From the NCBI GenBank assembly GCA_036374835.1, contig DASUTB010000043.1, positions 62,001 to 126,000 on the forward strand: a stretch of DNA of 64,000 bases, written 5' to 3'. The notes below the pieces were generated by a model. That model was not told the origin of the DNA and did no database searches. It worked only from the letters and a program-made list of their open reading frames with translations. Shown here piece after piece: positions 50,952-58,470 of the stretch (position 1 is the stretch's first letter; every line of letters begins with the position of its first letter). Origin of the DNA: DASUTB01 sp036374835. Its GTDB lineage: Bacteria; Actinomycetota; Actinomycetes; Jiangellales; Jiangellaceae. The position numbers were made by a program, and so were the translations under genes.

Positions 50952-52619
50952 ATGAATAGTTCGCAAGACAACAACCCGCCCATGGAGGGGCATGCCGGCC
51001 AGCATGCCCGGGCGGTGTTCGCGAACCACGGCATCGAGACCATGTGGACGCTGTCCGGCGCGCACGTCTTCCCGTTGTACGACGCGGCGACCCAGAGCGA
51101 CCCGCCGATGCGGCTCGTTGACGTCCGTCACGAACAGACCGCTGTCTTCGGCGCCGAAGCAACCGCCAAGCTCACGCGTACGCCGGGGCTTGCGGTCGTT
51201 ACGGCCGGTCCAGGCGTCACCAATGCGGTCAGCGGGCTCGCGCAGGCCAACGCCAGTGGCGTCCCACTCCTCACGATCGGCGGTCGGGCGCCCGCCTTTC
51301 GCTGGGGCAGCGGTGCACTCCAGGAACTTGACCATCCGCCGATCGTCGAACCGATCACCAAGAGCGCCACGACAGCACCTCATGCGGCCGACGTCGCCGG
51401 TGTGGTGAACGATTCCCTCCACTTGGCCACGAAGCCACACCGCGGGCCCGTGTTCGTCGACGTGCCGATGGACGAGCTGTACAGCCGGGCGACCGTGCCG
51501 ATCCCGGACGTCACGCCGCACCCGGCCGCCGAGCCCGACCCCGACGACCTCCGGGCGGTCGCCGAACTGCTCGCCGCGGCCGAGCGTCCCGTACTCGTCC
51601 TTGGCTCAGACGTCTGGCTCGATCGCGCCGAGCGGGCCGCACGCACGTTCGCCGAGCAGGTACGCCTGCCGGTCATCACCAACGGCATGGGGCGTGGCAT
51701 CCTGCCACGGGGTCACGAACTGCTCGCCACGCGTGCACGCTCGGCGGCGTTCAAAGCCGCCGACCTTGTGATCGTCGCCGGCACGCCCCTGGACTTCCGG
51801 CTCGGCTATGGCCGTTTCGGCAGCGACGAAGCGCCCGCCAAGGTGGTTCACCTCGCGGACTCCCCCGGCCAGCTTGCGGCGCACGTGAAGCCGGCGGCAG
51901 GTGCGGCCGGCGACCTGAGCCTGGTCTTCGACGGCATCCTGGCCGAACTCGACCGGGTGGAACGGCGGGCGTCCCACGCGGACTGGATGGGCTCGCTGCA
52001 GGATGCCGCGGCCAAAGCCATCGCCGGCGACGCGGCCCTGCTCGGGGCCGACAGCACTCCGATCCATCCTGCCCGCATCTACGGTGAACTGCTGCCGCTG
52101 CTGGACTCGGACGCTGTCGTCATCGGCGACGGCGGCGACTTCGTGTCGTGGGCGGGCAAGTTCGTCGAGCCGGGTGAGCCCGGTTGCTGGCTCGATCCCG
52201 GGCCGTTCGGTTGCCTCGGTGCTGGTGCCGGAGCCGCGGCGGCAGCGCGGATCGCCCGGCCGTCCAGTCAGGTCGTGCTGCTCTACGGCGACGGCGCGGC
52301 GGGCATGTCGCTGATGGACGTGGACACACTCGTCCGGCACAAGCTCCCTGTGGTCATGATCGTTGGCAACAACGGGACGTGGGGCCTCGAGAAGCATCCG
52401 ATGCAGTTCCTGTACGGCTACGACGTCGCCGCCGATCTGCGGATCGAGACCGGCTACCACGACATCGTCCGGGCCCTCGGCGGGGCAGCCGAGGCGGTCA
52501 GCCGTCCCGACCGGATCGGTCCGGCACTCCGCCGCGCGTTCGAGTCCGATGTTCCGTACCTGGTCAACGTGCAGTGCGATCCCGCCGTGCCGTATCCGAG
52601 GTCGACGACAGGTGTCTAG
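50952..52619 (+). CDS. thiamine-diphosphate-dependent enzyme, acetolactate-synthase-like
   Basis: A 555-residue three-domain ThDP enzyme. The N-terminal domain has the activating glutamate in VDVRHEQTAVFGAEATAKLT and the AGPGVTNAVSGLAQA loop. The C-terminal domain has the ThDP/Mg site GDGAAGMSLMDVDTLVRHKLP...VGNNGTWG (GDG-x~25-NN). FAD-site residues of true acetolactate synthases are not obvious and no small subunit is nearby. It may therefore be an acetolactate-synthase-like, oxalyl-CoA-decarboxylase-like or other 2-oxo-acid enzyme. It probably does not belong to the branched-chain pathway, since no ilv genes are present. Confidence 0.85.
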   Translation: MNSSQDNNPPMEGHAGQHARAVFANHGIETMWTLSGAHVFPLYDAATQSDPPMRLVDVRHEQTAVFGAEATAKLTRTPGLAVVTAGPGVTNAVSGLAQANASGVPLLTIGGRAPAFRWGSGALQELDHPPIVEPITKSATTAPHAADVAGVVNDSLHLATKPHRGPVFVDVPMDELYSRATVPIPDVTPHPAAEPDPDDLRAVAELLAAAERPVLVLGSDVWLDRAERAARTFAEQVRLPVITNGMGRGILPRGHELLATRARSAAFKAADLVIVAGTPLDFRLGYGRFGSDEAPAKVVHLADSPGQLAAHVKPAAGAAGDLSLVFDGILAELDRVERRASHADWMGSLQDAAAKAIAGDAALLGADSTPIHPARIYGELLPLLDSDAVVIGDGGDFVSWAGKFVEPGEPGCWLDPGPFGCLGAGAGAAAAARIARPSSQVVLLYGDGAAGMSLMDVDTLVRHKLPVVMIVGNNGTWGLEKHPMQFLYGYDVAADLRIETGYHDIVRALGGAAEAVSRPDRIGPALRRAFESDVPYLVNVQCDPAVPYPRSTTGV

Positions 52620-52731
52620 GTCGTAGGTTCGGCGCCCGGTCCAGCGTAGAGTGATCACCAGGAATCGGGGTGAACCGTGTACTCGGCCGATTCGTGCGGC
52701 TTAGCATGGTGGGGACCTTTGGTGGGACGCG

Positions 52732-53697
52732 GTGAACAGACCAACACTCAATCTGGGGGCGGCCCGCAACAGGGTCGCCGTCGTCGCCTTCGGTGCCATT
52801 GCCGTGCTCGGCACCGTGGGAGCGATCGTTGTCGTCACCGGCGACGACGCCGTGACCAGCGACGAACCTGCCGAAACCCCTGAAGTCGCGATCGTCACCG
52901 AGCCGCCGCCCACGGCACCGACCATGACGCCGGAGCCGCCGCCCAGGCCGCAGCCGAGCCCGACCCCCAGCGACACCCGCCTGCTACCGAACCTCGCCAG
53001 TCAGCCGCCGACAGAGGTGATCATCGAGGTCGCCGGGAACGGCACGCGGCGGCTCAGGTTCACCTCGACCATCGGAAACACCGGAATCGGGCCGGTCGAG
53101 ACCCGGCCCAACGACGCCGTCGGCTGCCCGGAGGGCGAGCGGCACGCGTCACAGATCATCTACCACGACGTGGACGGTGACGGGCGGTTCGACCGGCAGG
53201 TCGACGATGAGAGGACGAGCCGTCCGGCCGGCTGCATGCTCGACCACCCGGACCACGACCACTGGCACTTCGACGCGGCGGCTCGCTACGTGTTGACCGA
53301 GCCGGGCTCGGACCGGCCCATCGTCTCGGCCGACAAAGTCAGCTTCTGCTGGCGAGACAACGTCGAGGTCGAGTCGGCGGCCGAACAAACATATGCGCAG
53401 TGGTACCCCGAAGAGGACGAGTGCGGCCACGGTGACGTCCAGGGCATCACGCCTGGCTGGGCCGACGTATACGGCAACGACCTGTCCGATCAACATCTGA
53501 ATCTGCCGGACGACCTCGCGGACGGCGTCTACTGCCTCTGGAACTCGGCCGACCCGTACAACCTGCTGGTCGAGTCGGACGACACGGACAACACCGCGGT
53601 CACAGCGGTTGAGATCACCGGTCCCGCGGTCGAGACGGTCCCGGCCGACGACTGCGACGGGCCGCCCGGCATCCCCAGCCCACCACCATCGGAATGA
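52732..53697 (+). CDS. lysyl-oxidase-like secreted/membrane-anchored protein
   Basis: A 321-residue protein: an N-terminal signal-anchor (RVAVVAFGAIAVLGTVGAIVVV), a Pro/Thr-rich wall-spanning linker (~55-82), then a lysyl-oxidase-type domain. The copper-site motif DHPDHDHWHFDAAARYVL, followed by KVSFCWRDN and GHGDVQGITPGWADVYGNDL, matches the animal lysyl oxidase core. Bacterial members are thought to oxidise lysine side chains of surface proteins, but few have been tested. GTG 52732 is used. The terminal Glu and TGA stop are inside repeat R6. Confidence 0.85.
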   Translation: MNRPTLNLGAARNRVAVVAFGAIAVLGTVGAIVVVTGDDAVTSDEPAETPEVAIVTEPPPTAPTMTPEPPPRPQPSPTPSDTRLLPNLASQPPTEVIIEVAGNGTRRLRFTSTIGNTGIGPVETRPNDAVGCPEGERHASQIIYHDVDGDGRFDRQVDDERTSRPAGCMLDHPDHDHWHFDAAARYVLTEPGSDRPIVSADKVSFCWRDNVEVESAAEQTYAQWYPEEDECGHGDVQGITPGWADVYGNDLSDQHLNLPDDLADGVYCLWNSADPYNLLVESDDTDNTAVTAVEITGPAVETVPADDCDGPPGIPSPPPSE

Positions 53698-53752
53698 TCA
53701 CGTAAACGACCCTGCAGCATCCTTAACGACCCGTCGACGGGACGCTAACCGT
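53692..53752. repeat. family R element R6
   Basis: 61 bp starting GAATGATCACGTAAACGACCC, with an internal CCCGTCGACGGG palindrome and CGCTAACCGT at the end, the same length as one R3 arm. It lies between two convergent genes and provides the stop of the lysyl-oxidase-like gene. Confidence 0.75.
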
Positions 53753-53771
53753 ACTCGGGCGACTTCGTGAC

Positions 53772-54152
53772 TCACGCCGACGCGGGCGGGCCGAACTTCG
53801 CTCGGTCGACCACCACCCGGACGATGTTTGCGCGCGCCACCACCGTGCCGTCCGAGTGCTCCGCCACCGCGAAGAAGTGCAGCCGCCGACCGTCCGTCCG
53901 TTCCAGCTCGGCGCGAACGGTGACCTCCTTGCCGACCGGGCTCGGTGCGAGGTGGTAGATCTCCACGTGGGAACCCACGGACGCGCTCTCGGCGTCCGAA
54001 CCCGCGACCGCAACCGTGGCTGCTTCGAACCATGCCATCAGGCGGGGAGTCGCGAGGACGGGAACGTCACCGGAACCGAGCGCGATCGCGGTGTCATCCG
54101 ACGTGACGGTGTGCGTCGCGGCGGCCGTCCCGCCCGCTGCCGGAAGGCTCAT
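53772..54152 (-). CDS. FlK-type thioesterase (hot-dog fold)
   Basis: A 126-residue hot-dog thioesterase. The GSGDVPVLATPRLMAWFEAA segment contains the Thr and Glu, and SVGSHVEIYHLAPSPVG the His, of the Thr-Glu-His triad described for fluoroacetyl-CoA thioesterase FlK. Relatives hydrolyse small acyl-CoA thioesters. Its ATG overlaps the stop of the biotinyl-carrier gene (ATGA), so the two may act on the same acyl-CoA (inference). Confidence 0.85.
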   Translation of the reverse strand: MSLPAAGGTAAATHTVTSDDTAIALGSGDVPVLATPRLMAWFEAATVAVAGSDAESASVGSHVEIYHLAPSPVGKEVTVRAELERTDGRRLHFFAVAEHSDGTVVARANIVRVVVDRAKFGPPASA

Positions 54153-54364
54153 CCCAGCACCACCAGCACGTCGCCCTCTTGCACGACGTCGCCGGGCTCG
54201 ACCTTGATCTGCTCCACGACTCCTCCAGCCTCGCTCACGACCGGGATCTCCATCTTCATCGACTCGAGAATGAGCAGGGTGGCGCCGGCGGCGACCGACT
54301 GGCCCGTCTGCACGTCGATGGACAGGACGTTGGCCACCATCTCAGCGTAGACCTGCTCTGCCAC
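54149..54364 (-). CDS. biotinyl/lipoyl carrier domain protein
   Basis: A 71-residue stand-alone carrier. The modified lysine is in LILESMKMEIPVV (the MKM motif of biotin carriers), and the second half has PGDVVQEGDVLVVL. It starts at GTG 54364, with GAAGGAG eight bases upstream. Such single-domain carriers serve acyl-CoA carboxylases encoded elsewhere. It is coupled to the FlK-type thioesterase gene. Confidence 0.92.
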   Translation of the reverse strand: MAEQVYAEMVANVLSIDVQTGQSVAAGATLLILESMKMEIPVVSEAGGVVEQIKVEPGDVVQEGDVLVVLG

Positions 54365-54502
54365 AGAGTGCTCCTTCGTCGCGGGTGGGCGCAGCACATT
54401 CCATCACGAGACGGCACTCGAACCGCAATGCGGGCCAAAATCCGGGCGCCGTTTCGGGCGTGGCACCACAGTAGGCGAGCCATCTCGCGAGATCATGGCG
54501 GC

Positions 54503-55123
54503 GTGACACTGGTGATCATCGCAGTGCTCGCGGGTGCGGTCGCCGGATTCGCCCGCGGCGGTGGGTTGGTGCGCCTGGTCGCCGTCCGCCCGGTGCGCAG
54601 CCGGCTGTTGCTCACCGGCCTCGGCGCGTACGCCGTCGGTGTCATGGTGGCCCTGCTCTGGGCCCCCGCACTGGCCATCTTCGCATCGGTGGCGATGCTG
54701 CTCTGGGCGTTCTACGCCTGGCTCAACCGGTCGATCCAGGGCGCGCCGCTGATCGCCGCCGGGCTCGTGTCCAATGCACTCGTCCTGCTCATCAACGGTG
54801 CGACGCCAGTTTCGGAAGATGCCGCCGAGCGCGCCGGTGCCGATCTCGCCGAGGCCGTCGCACCACAGCTCAGCGAGCCGGCCGGGCAGGATTCGCGCCT
54901 GCCATGGCTCGGTAAATCGATTCCGATCGCGTTCCCGCCCCGCCCGGAGGTCGTGAGTCCAGGCGATCTGGCGATCGCGGCCGGTTTTGCCGTCGCCGTG
55001 TGCATGGGCATGACCGGCCGCCGTCGTGAGCCGCCGCCGACGATGGACGTCGACGACGAGTGGTACGAGGAGGACGACATGTCCGACTCCGAAACGTTCG
55101 ACGCGTCCACCTCGGCCCGGTGA
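54503..55123 (+). CDS. DUF5317 domain-containing membrane protein
   Basis: A 206-residue protein with four to five membrane helices (LVIIAVLAGAVAGFARGG, SRLLLTGLGAYAVGVMVALLW, LAIFASVAMLLWAFYAWLN, IAAGLVSNALVLLINGATPVS, AIAAGFAVAVCMGM) and an acidic C-terminal tail. The VSNALVLLINGATPVS motif is typical of DUF5317. Function is unknown. GTG 54503 is chosen as the residue where the first helix starts; the upstream region is divergent from the biotinyl carrier. Confidence 0.75.
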   Translation: MTLVIIAVLAGAVAGFARGGGLVRLVAVRPVRSRLLLTGLGAYAVGVMVALLWAPALAIFASVAMLLWAFYAWLNRSIQGAPLIAAGLVSNALVLLINGATPVSEDAAERAGADLAEAVAPQLSEPAGQDSRLPWLGKSIPIAFPPRPEVVSPGDLAIAAGFAVAVCMGMTGRRREPPPTMDVDDEWYEEDDMSDSETFDASTSAR

Positions 55124-55212
55124 CCCGTACCGTCTCGCCTACCGGTCCGGACGATCGGCCGCGACGGGCTGGTTCTATGCTGGGTTTCTGCACCCAGCCA
55201 AGAGGAGCACTG

Positions 55213-55287
55213 ATGGGTAAGCGAGCACGCAAGCGCAAGGGCCGCAAGAGCAAGGCGGCGAACCACGGTAAGCGTCCCAACGCCTGA
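55213..55287 (+). CDS. small basic ribosomal protein, bL37-like
   Basis: A 24-residue peptide, MGKRARKRKGRKSKAANHGK, ending RPNA. The ANHGKRPN ending and Lys/Arg density match the actinobacterial large-subunit protein bL37. AGAGGAG six bases upstream of ATG 55213 is a strong ribosome-binding site. It stands alone between the DUF5317 gene and the convergent rsrA. Confidence 0.85.
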   Translation: MGKRARKRKGRKSKAANHGKRPNA

Positions 55288-55323
55288 CGAACGGCTACGT
55301 GCTCGTTCTGAAGCGCTGCGTTC

Positions 55324-55599
55324 TCACTCTTCGTCGATCTGGACGCGGACCGCGCGGATCTTGGTCAACACTTTCTCGCGCAGTTCCTCCGGGGCGTGTT
55401 CGCAACCGCACGAACGCTGCACGACCGCTCGTACGGCTCTTTCGAGGTCGTATTTGCGCAGACACGGCGCACACTCGTCCAGGTGTTCCTCGATCTTGGC
55501 GTAGGAGACCGACGCGTCGTCCATTTCGTGGTCGAGGAAGACGTACACCCGGTCGAGGACGTCGGCACAGTCGGTGTCGTGTGGACGACCGCAACTCAT
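55324..55599 (-). CDS. rsrA: zinc-binding anti-sigma factor RsrA
   Basis: A 91-residue ZAS-family protein. C11, H39, C43 and C46 (HLDECAPC) form the zinc/thiol switch that releases SigR when the cysteines are oxidised (disulfide stress). The ATG overlaps the sigR stop (ATGA), so anti-sigma and sigma are made in ratio. The extra CGC pair at about residue 64 is not part of the standard switch. Confidence 0.95.
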   Translation of the reverse strand: MSCGRPHDTDCADVLDRVYVFLDHEMDDASVSYAKIEEHLDECAPCLRKYDLERAVRAVVQRSCGCEHAPEELREKVLTKIRAVRVQIDEE

Positions 55600-56198
55600 T
55601 GTCCGACCTCCTCTACCCCTGCCGGTGCCAGTCCGCGCTCGCGAGCGTAATCCTCGAGCAAGTCGCGCAGCTGCCGCCGGCCTCGATGCAGTCGGGACAT
55701 GACAGTGCCGATAGGCGTCCCCATGATGTCAGCGATCTCCTTGTACGGAAACCCCTCGACATCGGCGAGATAGACCGCGATCCGGAAGTCCTCGGGAATC
55801 TGCTGGAGCGCCTCTTTGACATCCGAGTCCGGCAGACGCGCGAGCGCCTCGGCCTCGGCCGACAACAGCCCGGTCGAGGTGTGCGCCTCGGCGCGGGCCA
55901 TCTGCCAATCCTCCACCTCTTCGGTGGCGCTTTGCTGTGGTTCGCGCTGTTTCTTGCGATATGTATTGATGAATGTGTTAGTGAGGATCCGGTAGAGCCA
56001 GGCCTTGAGGTTCGTCCCTTCCTTGAACTGGTGGAACGACCCGTATGCCTTGGCGAAGGTCTCCTGCACCAGGTCCTCCGCGTCGGCCGGATTGCGGGTC
56101 ATCCGCAATGCCGCCGAGTAGAGCTGGTCGAGGTACGGCAGCGCATCTCGCTCAAACCGCGCGCCGCGCTCCTCGGAAGTTTCTTCGTGCTGGTTCAT
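55596..56198 (-). CDS. sigR: ECF sigma factor SigR
   Basis: A 200-residue group IV sigma factor. Region 2 reads DALPYLDQLYSAALRMTRNPADAEDLVQETFAKAY and region 4 RIAVYLADVEGFPYKEIADIMGTPIGTVMSRLHRGRRQL, both very close to SigR/SigH of actinobacteria. It drives thioredoxin, mycothiol and proteostasis genes during thiol oxidation. ATG 56198 is the standard start. The frame stays open for 34 more codons to GTG 56300, which would allow an unstable long form like the sigma-R-prime isoform of Streptomyces. Confidence 0.96.
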   Translation of the reverse strand: MNQHEETSEERGARFERDALPYLDQLYSAALRMTRNPADAEDLVQETFAKAYGSFHQFKEGTNLKAWLYRILTNTFINTYRKKQREPQQSATEEVEDWQMARAEAHTSTGLLSAEAEALARLPDSDVKEALQQIPEDFRIAVYLADVEGFPYKEIADIMGTPIGTVMSRLHRGRRQLRDLLEDYARERGLAPAGVEEVGQ

Positions 56199-56280
56199 CG
56201 TGAGTGATGCTATCGGTGCGTCCTGACGGGCTGCCGTCCACTCCACCAACTGAGACTGTACCCGCGGAGCTACCAAGCAC

Positions 56281-56285
56281 GTTCC
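56281..56285 (-). promoter_or_regulatory. candidate SigR-type -35 GGAAC (autoregulation)
   Basis: Read on the minus strand, GGAAC is followed after 18 bases by GGTAC, loosely matching the SigR promoter GGAAT-N18-GTT. It lies 83 bp upstream of the standard sigR start. Confidence 0.35.
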
Positions 56286-56296
56286 ACCTGCGTTGC

Positions 56297-56962
56297 TCAC
56301 GTGAGAGGAACATCACCGGACGCGCGTTCCATTCCCGCAGGCGTGTGCGCGGTCAGGAAATCACGGACCGCGGCAACGACCGTCTCCAGTGTTCCCCGCT
56401 GGTCGTGCGCTTTGGGCACCGCCATCGAATGGTTGGCGTGCGGGGCCGCCACCAACTGGAACGAGCCCGGCCGAAACTCGCCGGGCCGGCCGAACGTGTC
56501 GTTCTCCCCCTGTACCACGAGGGTGGGGACGCCTGCCCCGGCCAGCTCAGCGAATCGTGATTTCTCCGGCTTGCCTGGAGGATGCAACGGGAAGGCCAGC
56601 GCGACAACGCCTGCGGCGCCGACGGCACCCGCCGTCCGGCACGCCACCCGCGCGCCGGCACTGCGCCCGCCGATGAACAGCGTGCCGGCCACCGGCACCT
56701 GCGGCATTGCCGCAAGCCAGGCTTCGTCCAGCGTCTGCGGCCGCGGGCCGACTTTGCGGCCGGCGACGACGAACGGCTGCTCGAATCGGACGACGGTGAC
56801 TCCGATGGCCGGTAGTGCGGACGCCAGAGCCATGAGGTCGCGGGCGCCCGACCCGCCGCTGGCGCCGTGCCCGAGCACGAGCGTGGCATGCGGCTGCCCG
56901 GACGCCTCGTGGATCAGCAGACGCGCGTCCCCGGCCGGCGTGGCGACGTATTCGGTCCGCAT
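56297..56962 (-). CDS. alpha/beta hydrolase family protein
   Basis: A 221-residue hydrolase. The oxyanion region is LVLGHGASGGSGA, the nucleophile elbow GGRSAGAR, the acid VVQGENDTFG, and the base histidine APHANHSM. It belongs to the KANL3/Tex30-like dienelactone-hydrolase group. ATG 56962 is used because the N-terminus MRTEYVATPAGDARLL then aligns with the family. The substrate is unknown. It lies just upstream of sigR and could be read through into it. Confidence 0.85.
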   Translation of the reverse strand: MRTEYVATPAGDARLLIHEASGQPHATLVLGHGASGGSGARDLMALASALPAIGVTVVRFEQPFVVAGRKVGPRPQTLDEAWLAAMPQVPVAGTLFIGGRSAGARVACRTAGAVGAAGVVALAFPLHPPGKPEKSRFAELAGAGVPTLVVQGENDTFGRPGEFRPGSFQLVAAPHANHSMAVPKAHDQRGTLETVVAAVRDFLTAHTPAGMERASGDVPLT

Positions 56963-56983
56963 GAGGGCGATGCTAACCAAGCC

Positions 56984-57724
56984 CTAGAACAGCGCGGCGG
57001 AGTCGTTGTCGGCCGGCAGTGGCTCGATGAGGTAGGCGCCGTTGTTGCGCACGTTGCCGACGTCCGGCGACACCGGATACGCCTCCAGCAATCCGGGTGC
57101 AGCCGGCACCAGCAACTCGAGCAGGGCATCGCCGGCGCGCGCCGGGTCGAGCCAATCCGACCAGCGCTCCGGCTCAACGTGCATCGGCATGCGGTCGTGG
57201 ATCTGGCCGACGTCGTCCTCGGCCTCGGTGGTGATGACGGTGGACGTCCATACGAACGCCGCCGGATCGTCATCGTCGGCGACCTCGGGGTCACGCCAGA
57301 TCTCGTAGAGGCCGGCCATCGCGAGCACGCCGCCGTCCCGCGGTCTGATGAAGAACGGCTGCTTGGCCTTGCCCTCGCCGTACCACTCGAAGTAGCCGTT
57401 GGCCGGCAGGAGGCAGCGACGCCGCTCGAACGCGCGCTTGAAGGCGGGTTTGCTCGCGACCGTCTCGAGCCGTGCGTTGATCATACGTGCACCGATCTTG
57501 ACGTCCTTCGCCCACGACGGCACCAACCCCCACCGCAACCCTCGCACCCGCCGCTCCATCACGTCGCGGTCGTCCCGCCTGGGCCGCACCATCACCCCGT
57601 AGACCTGGTCGGTGGGCGCGACGTTCCAACTGGGTTCGATCCGCTCCGCGACGTCGATCCGGTCGGCGCCGAACTCCTCGGCGATCTCGTCCGGGCTATA
57701 CGTGAGCGCGTACCTGCCGCACAT
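56984..57724 (-). CDS. HMCES/YedK abasic-site processing protein
   Basis: A 246-residue SRAP-domain protein. Cys2 (MCGRYALTY), the residue that forms the thiazolidine cross-link with abasic sites in single-stranded DNA, is present, together with the NAPT-equivalent WNVAPTDQ, MINARLETV..PAF and the IHDRMP histidine. It protects replication forks from abasic-site cleavage. It may be co-transcribed with the hydrolase gene 21 bp downstream. Confidence 0.95.
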   Translation of the reverse strand: MCGRYALTYSPDEIAEEFGADRIDVAERIEPSWNVAPTDQVYGVMVRPRRDDRDVMERRVRGLRWGLVPSWAKDVKIGARMINARLETVASKPAFKRAFERRRCLLPANGYFEWYGEGKAKQPFFIRPRDGGVLAMAGLYEIWRDPEVADDDDPAAFVWTSTVITTEAEDDVGQIHDRMPMHVEPERWSDWLDPARAGDALLELLVPAAPGLLEAYPVSPDVGNVRNNGAYLIEPLPADNDSAALF

Positions 57725-57798
57725 GTCTTTAGCCTGCCATGGGCCACTGACAGCGCGAAGTGATGATTATTGGGTGCCTGGCGTGGTAGGTAAGTGTT

Positions 57799-58359
57799 AT
57801 GAGCCTGATCCGCAGGATCGCCCGCCCGATGCTGGCTTCGGTCTTCGTCGTGAAGGGCGCTCGAACGCTGCTCAATCCCGACCCCTCGACGGTTGCCGCC
57901 AAGCCGGTCACCGACCGGCTCGCCCCGACTCTGCACAAATACGCCCCCAAGCTGCCGACTGACGCCCGCACCCTGGTGCGGGCCAACGCGGGCGTCAAGG
58001 TCGGTGCCGGACTGCTGCTGGCCACCGGCCGCCTCCCCCGGATCTCCTCACTTGCGCTCGCCGCGTCGCTCGTGCCCACCACGCTCGCCGAGCACGCGTT
58101 CTGGAACGCCGAAGACCCAGACGAGCGGCAGGCGCAACGAGAGGCTTTTCTGAGGAACGTCGCGCTGGCCGGCGGGCTGTTGATCGCGGGAGCGGACACC
58201 GCCGGCAAACCCGGGCTGGCATGGCGCGCGTCGCACGCCGCCGACGACTCGCGCCGGCGGGCTCGGTATGCCGCCCGAGAGGCGAGACACACGGCACGGG
58301 AAGCACGGCTGTCCGCACGCGCGGCGAAGGCCGGACTCGCGAGCAAGCTTCCCACGTGA
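57799..58359 (+). CDS. DoxX family membrane protein
   Basis: A 186-residue protein with the DoxX pattern: RPMLASVFVVKGARTLLNPD, VRANAGVKVGAGLLLATGRLPRISSLALAASLVPTTLAEHAFW. Three or four membrane helices are followed by a long Arg/Ala-rich charged C-terminal helix (~145-186) unlike the short tails of most DoxX proteins. Function may be redox-related. It is divergent from the HMCES gene. Confidence 0.85.
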   Translation: MSLIRRIARPMLASVFVVKGARTLLNPDPSTVAAKPVTDRLAPTLHKYAPKLPTDARTLVRANAGVKVGAGLLLATGRLPRISSLALAASLVPTTLAEHAFWNAEDPDERQAQREAFLRNVALAGGLLIAGADTAGKPGLAWRASHAADDSRRRARYAAREARHTAREARLSARAAKAGLASKLPT

Positions 58360-58375
58360 TTGACGAGCACCACGA

Positions 58376-58445
58376 GGCGTAGCGACATCGCAACAGGCTT
58401 GCGGGCATGGTGTGGTGTGGCTGCAGGTGGTGAACGTGATCGAAC
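58376..58445 (+). repeat. family P palindromic element, copy P5 (degenerate)
   Basis: It begins GGCGTAGCGACATCGCAAC and ends GAACGTGATCGAAC. Stem pairing is poor compared with P1-P3, so it looks like a decayed copy. It lies between the DoxX gene and the aroA promoter. Confidence 0.6.
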
Positions 58446-58470
58446 CACGTCATCCGCTACGGTCTATGGC

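Noticed and set aside
50952..52619. Calling the ThDP enzyme IlvB of branched-chain biosynthesis
   Set aside because: No ilvN or ilvC follows and the FAD region is not clearly conserved, so a specific name would overstate the evidence.
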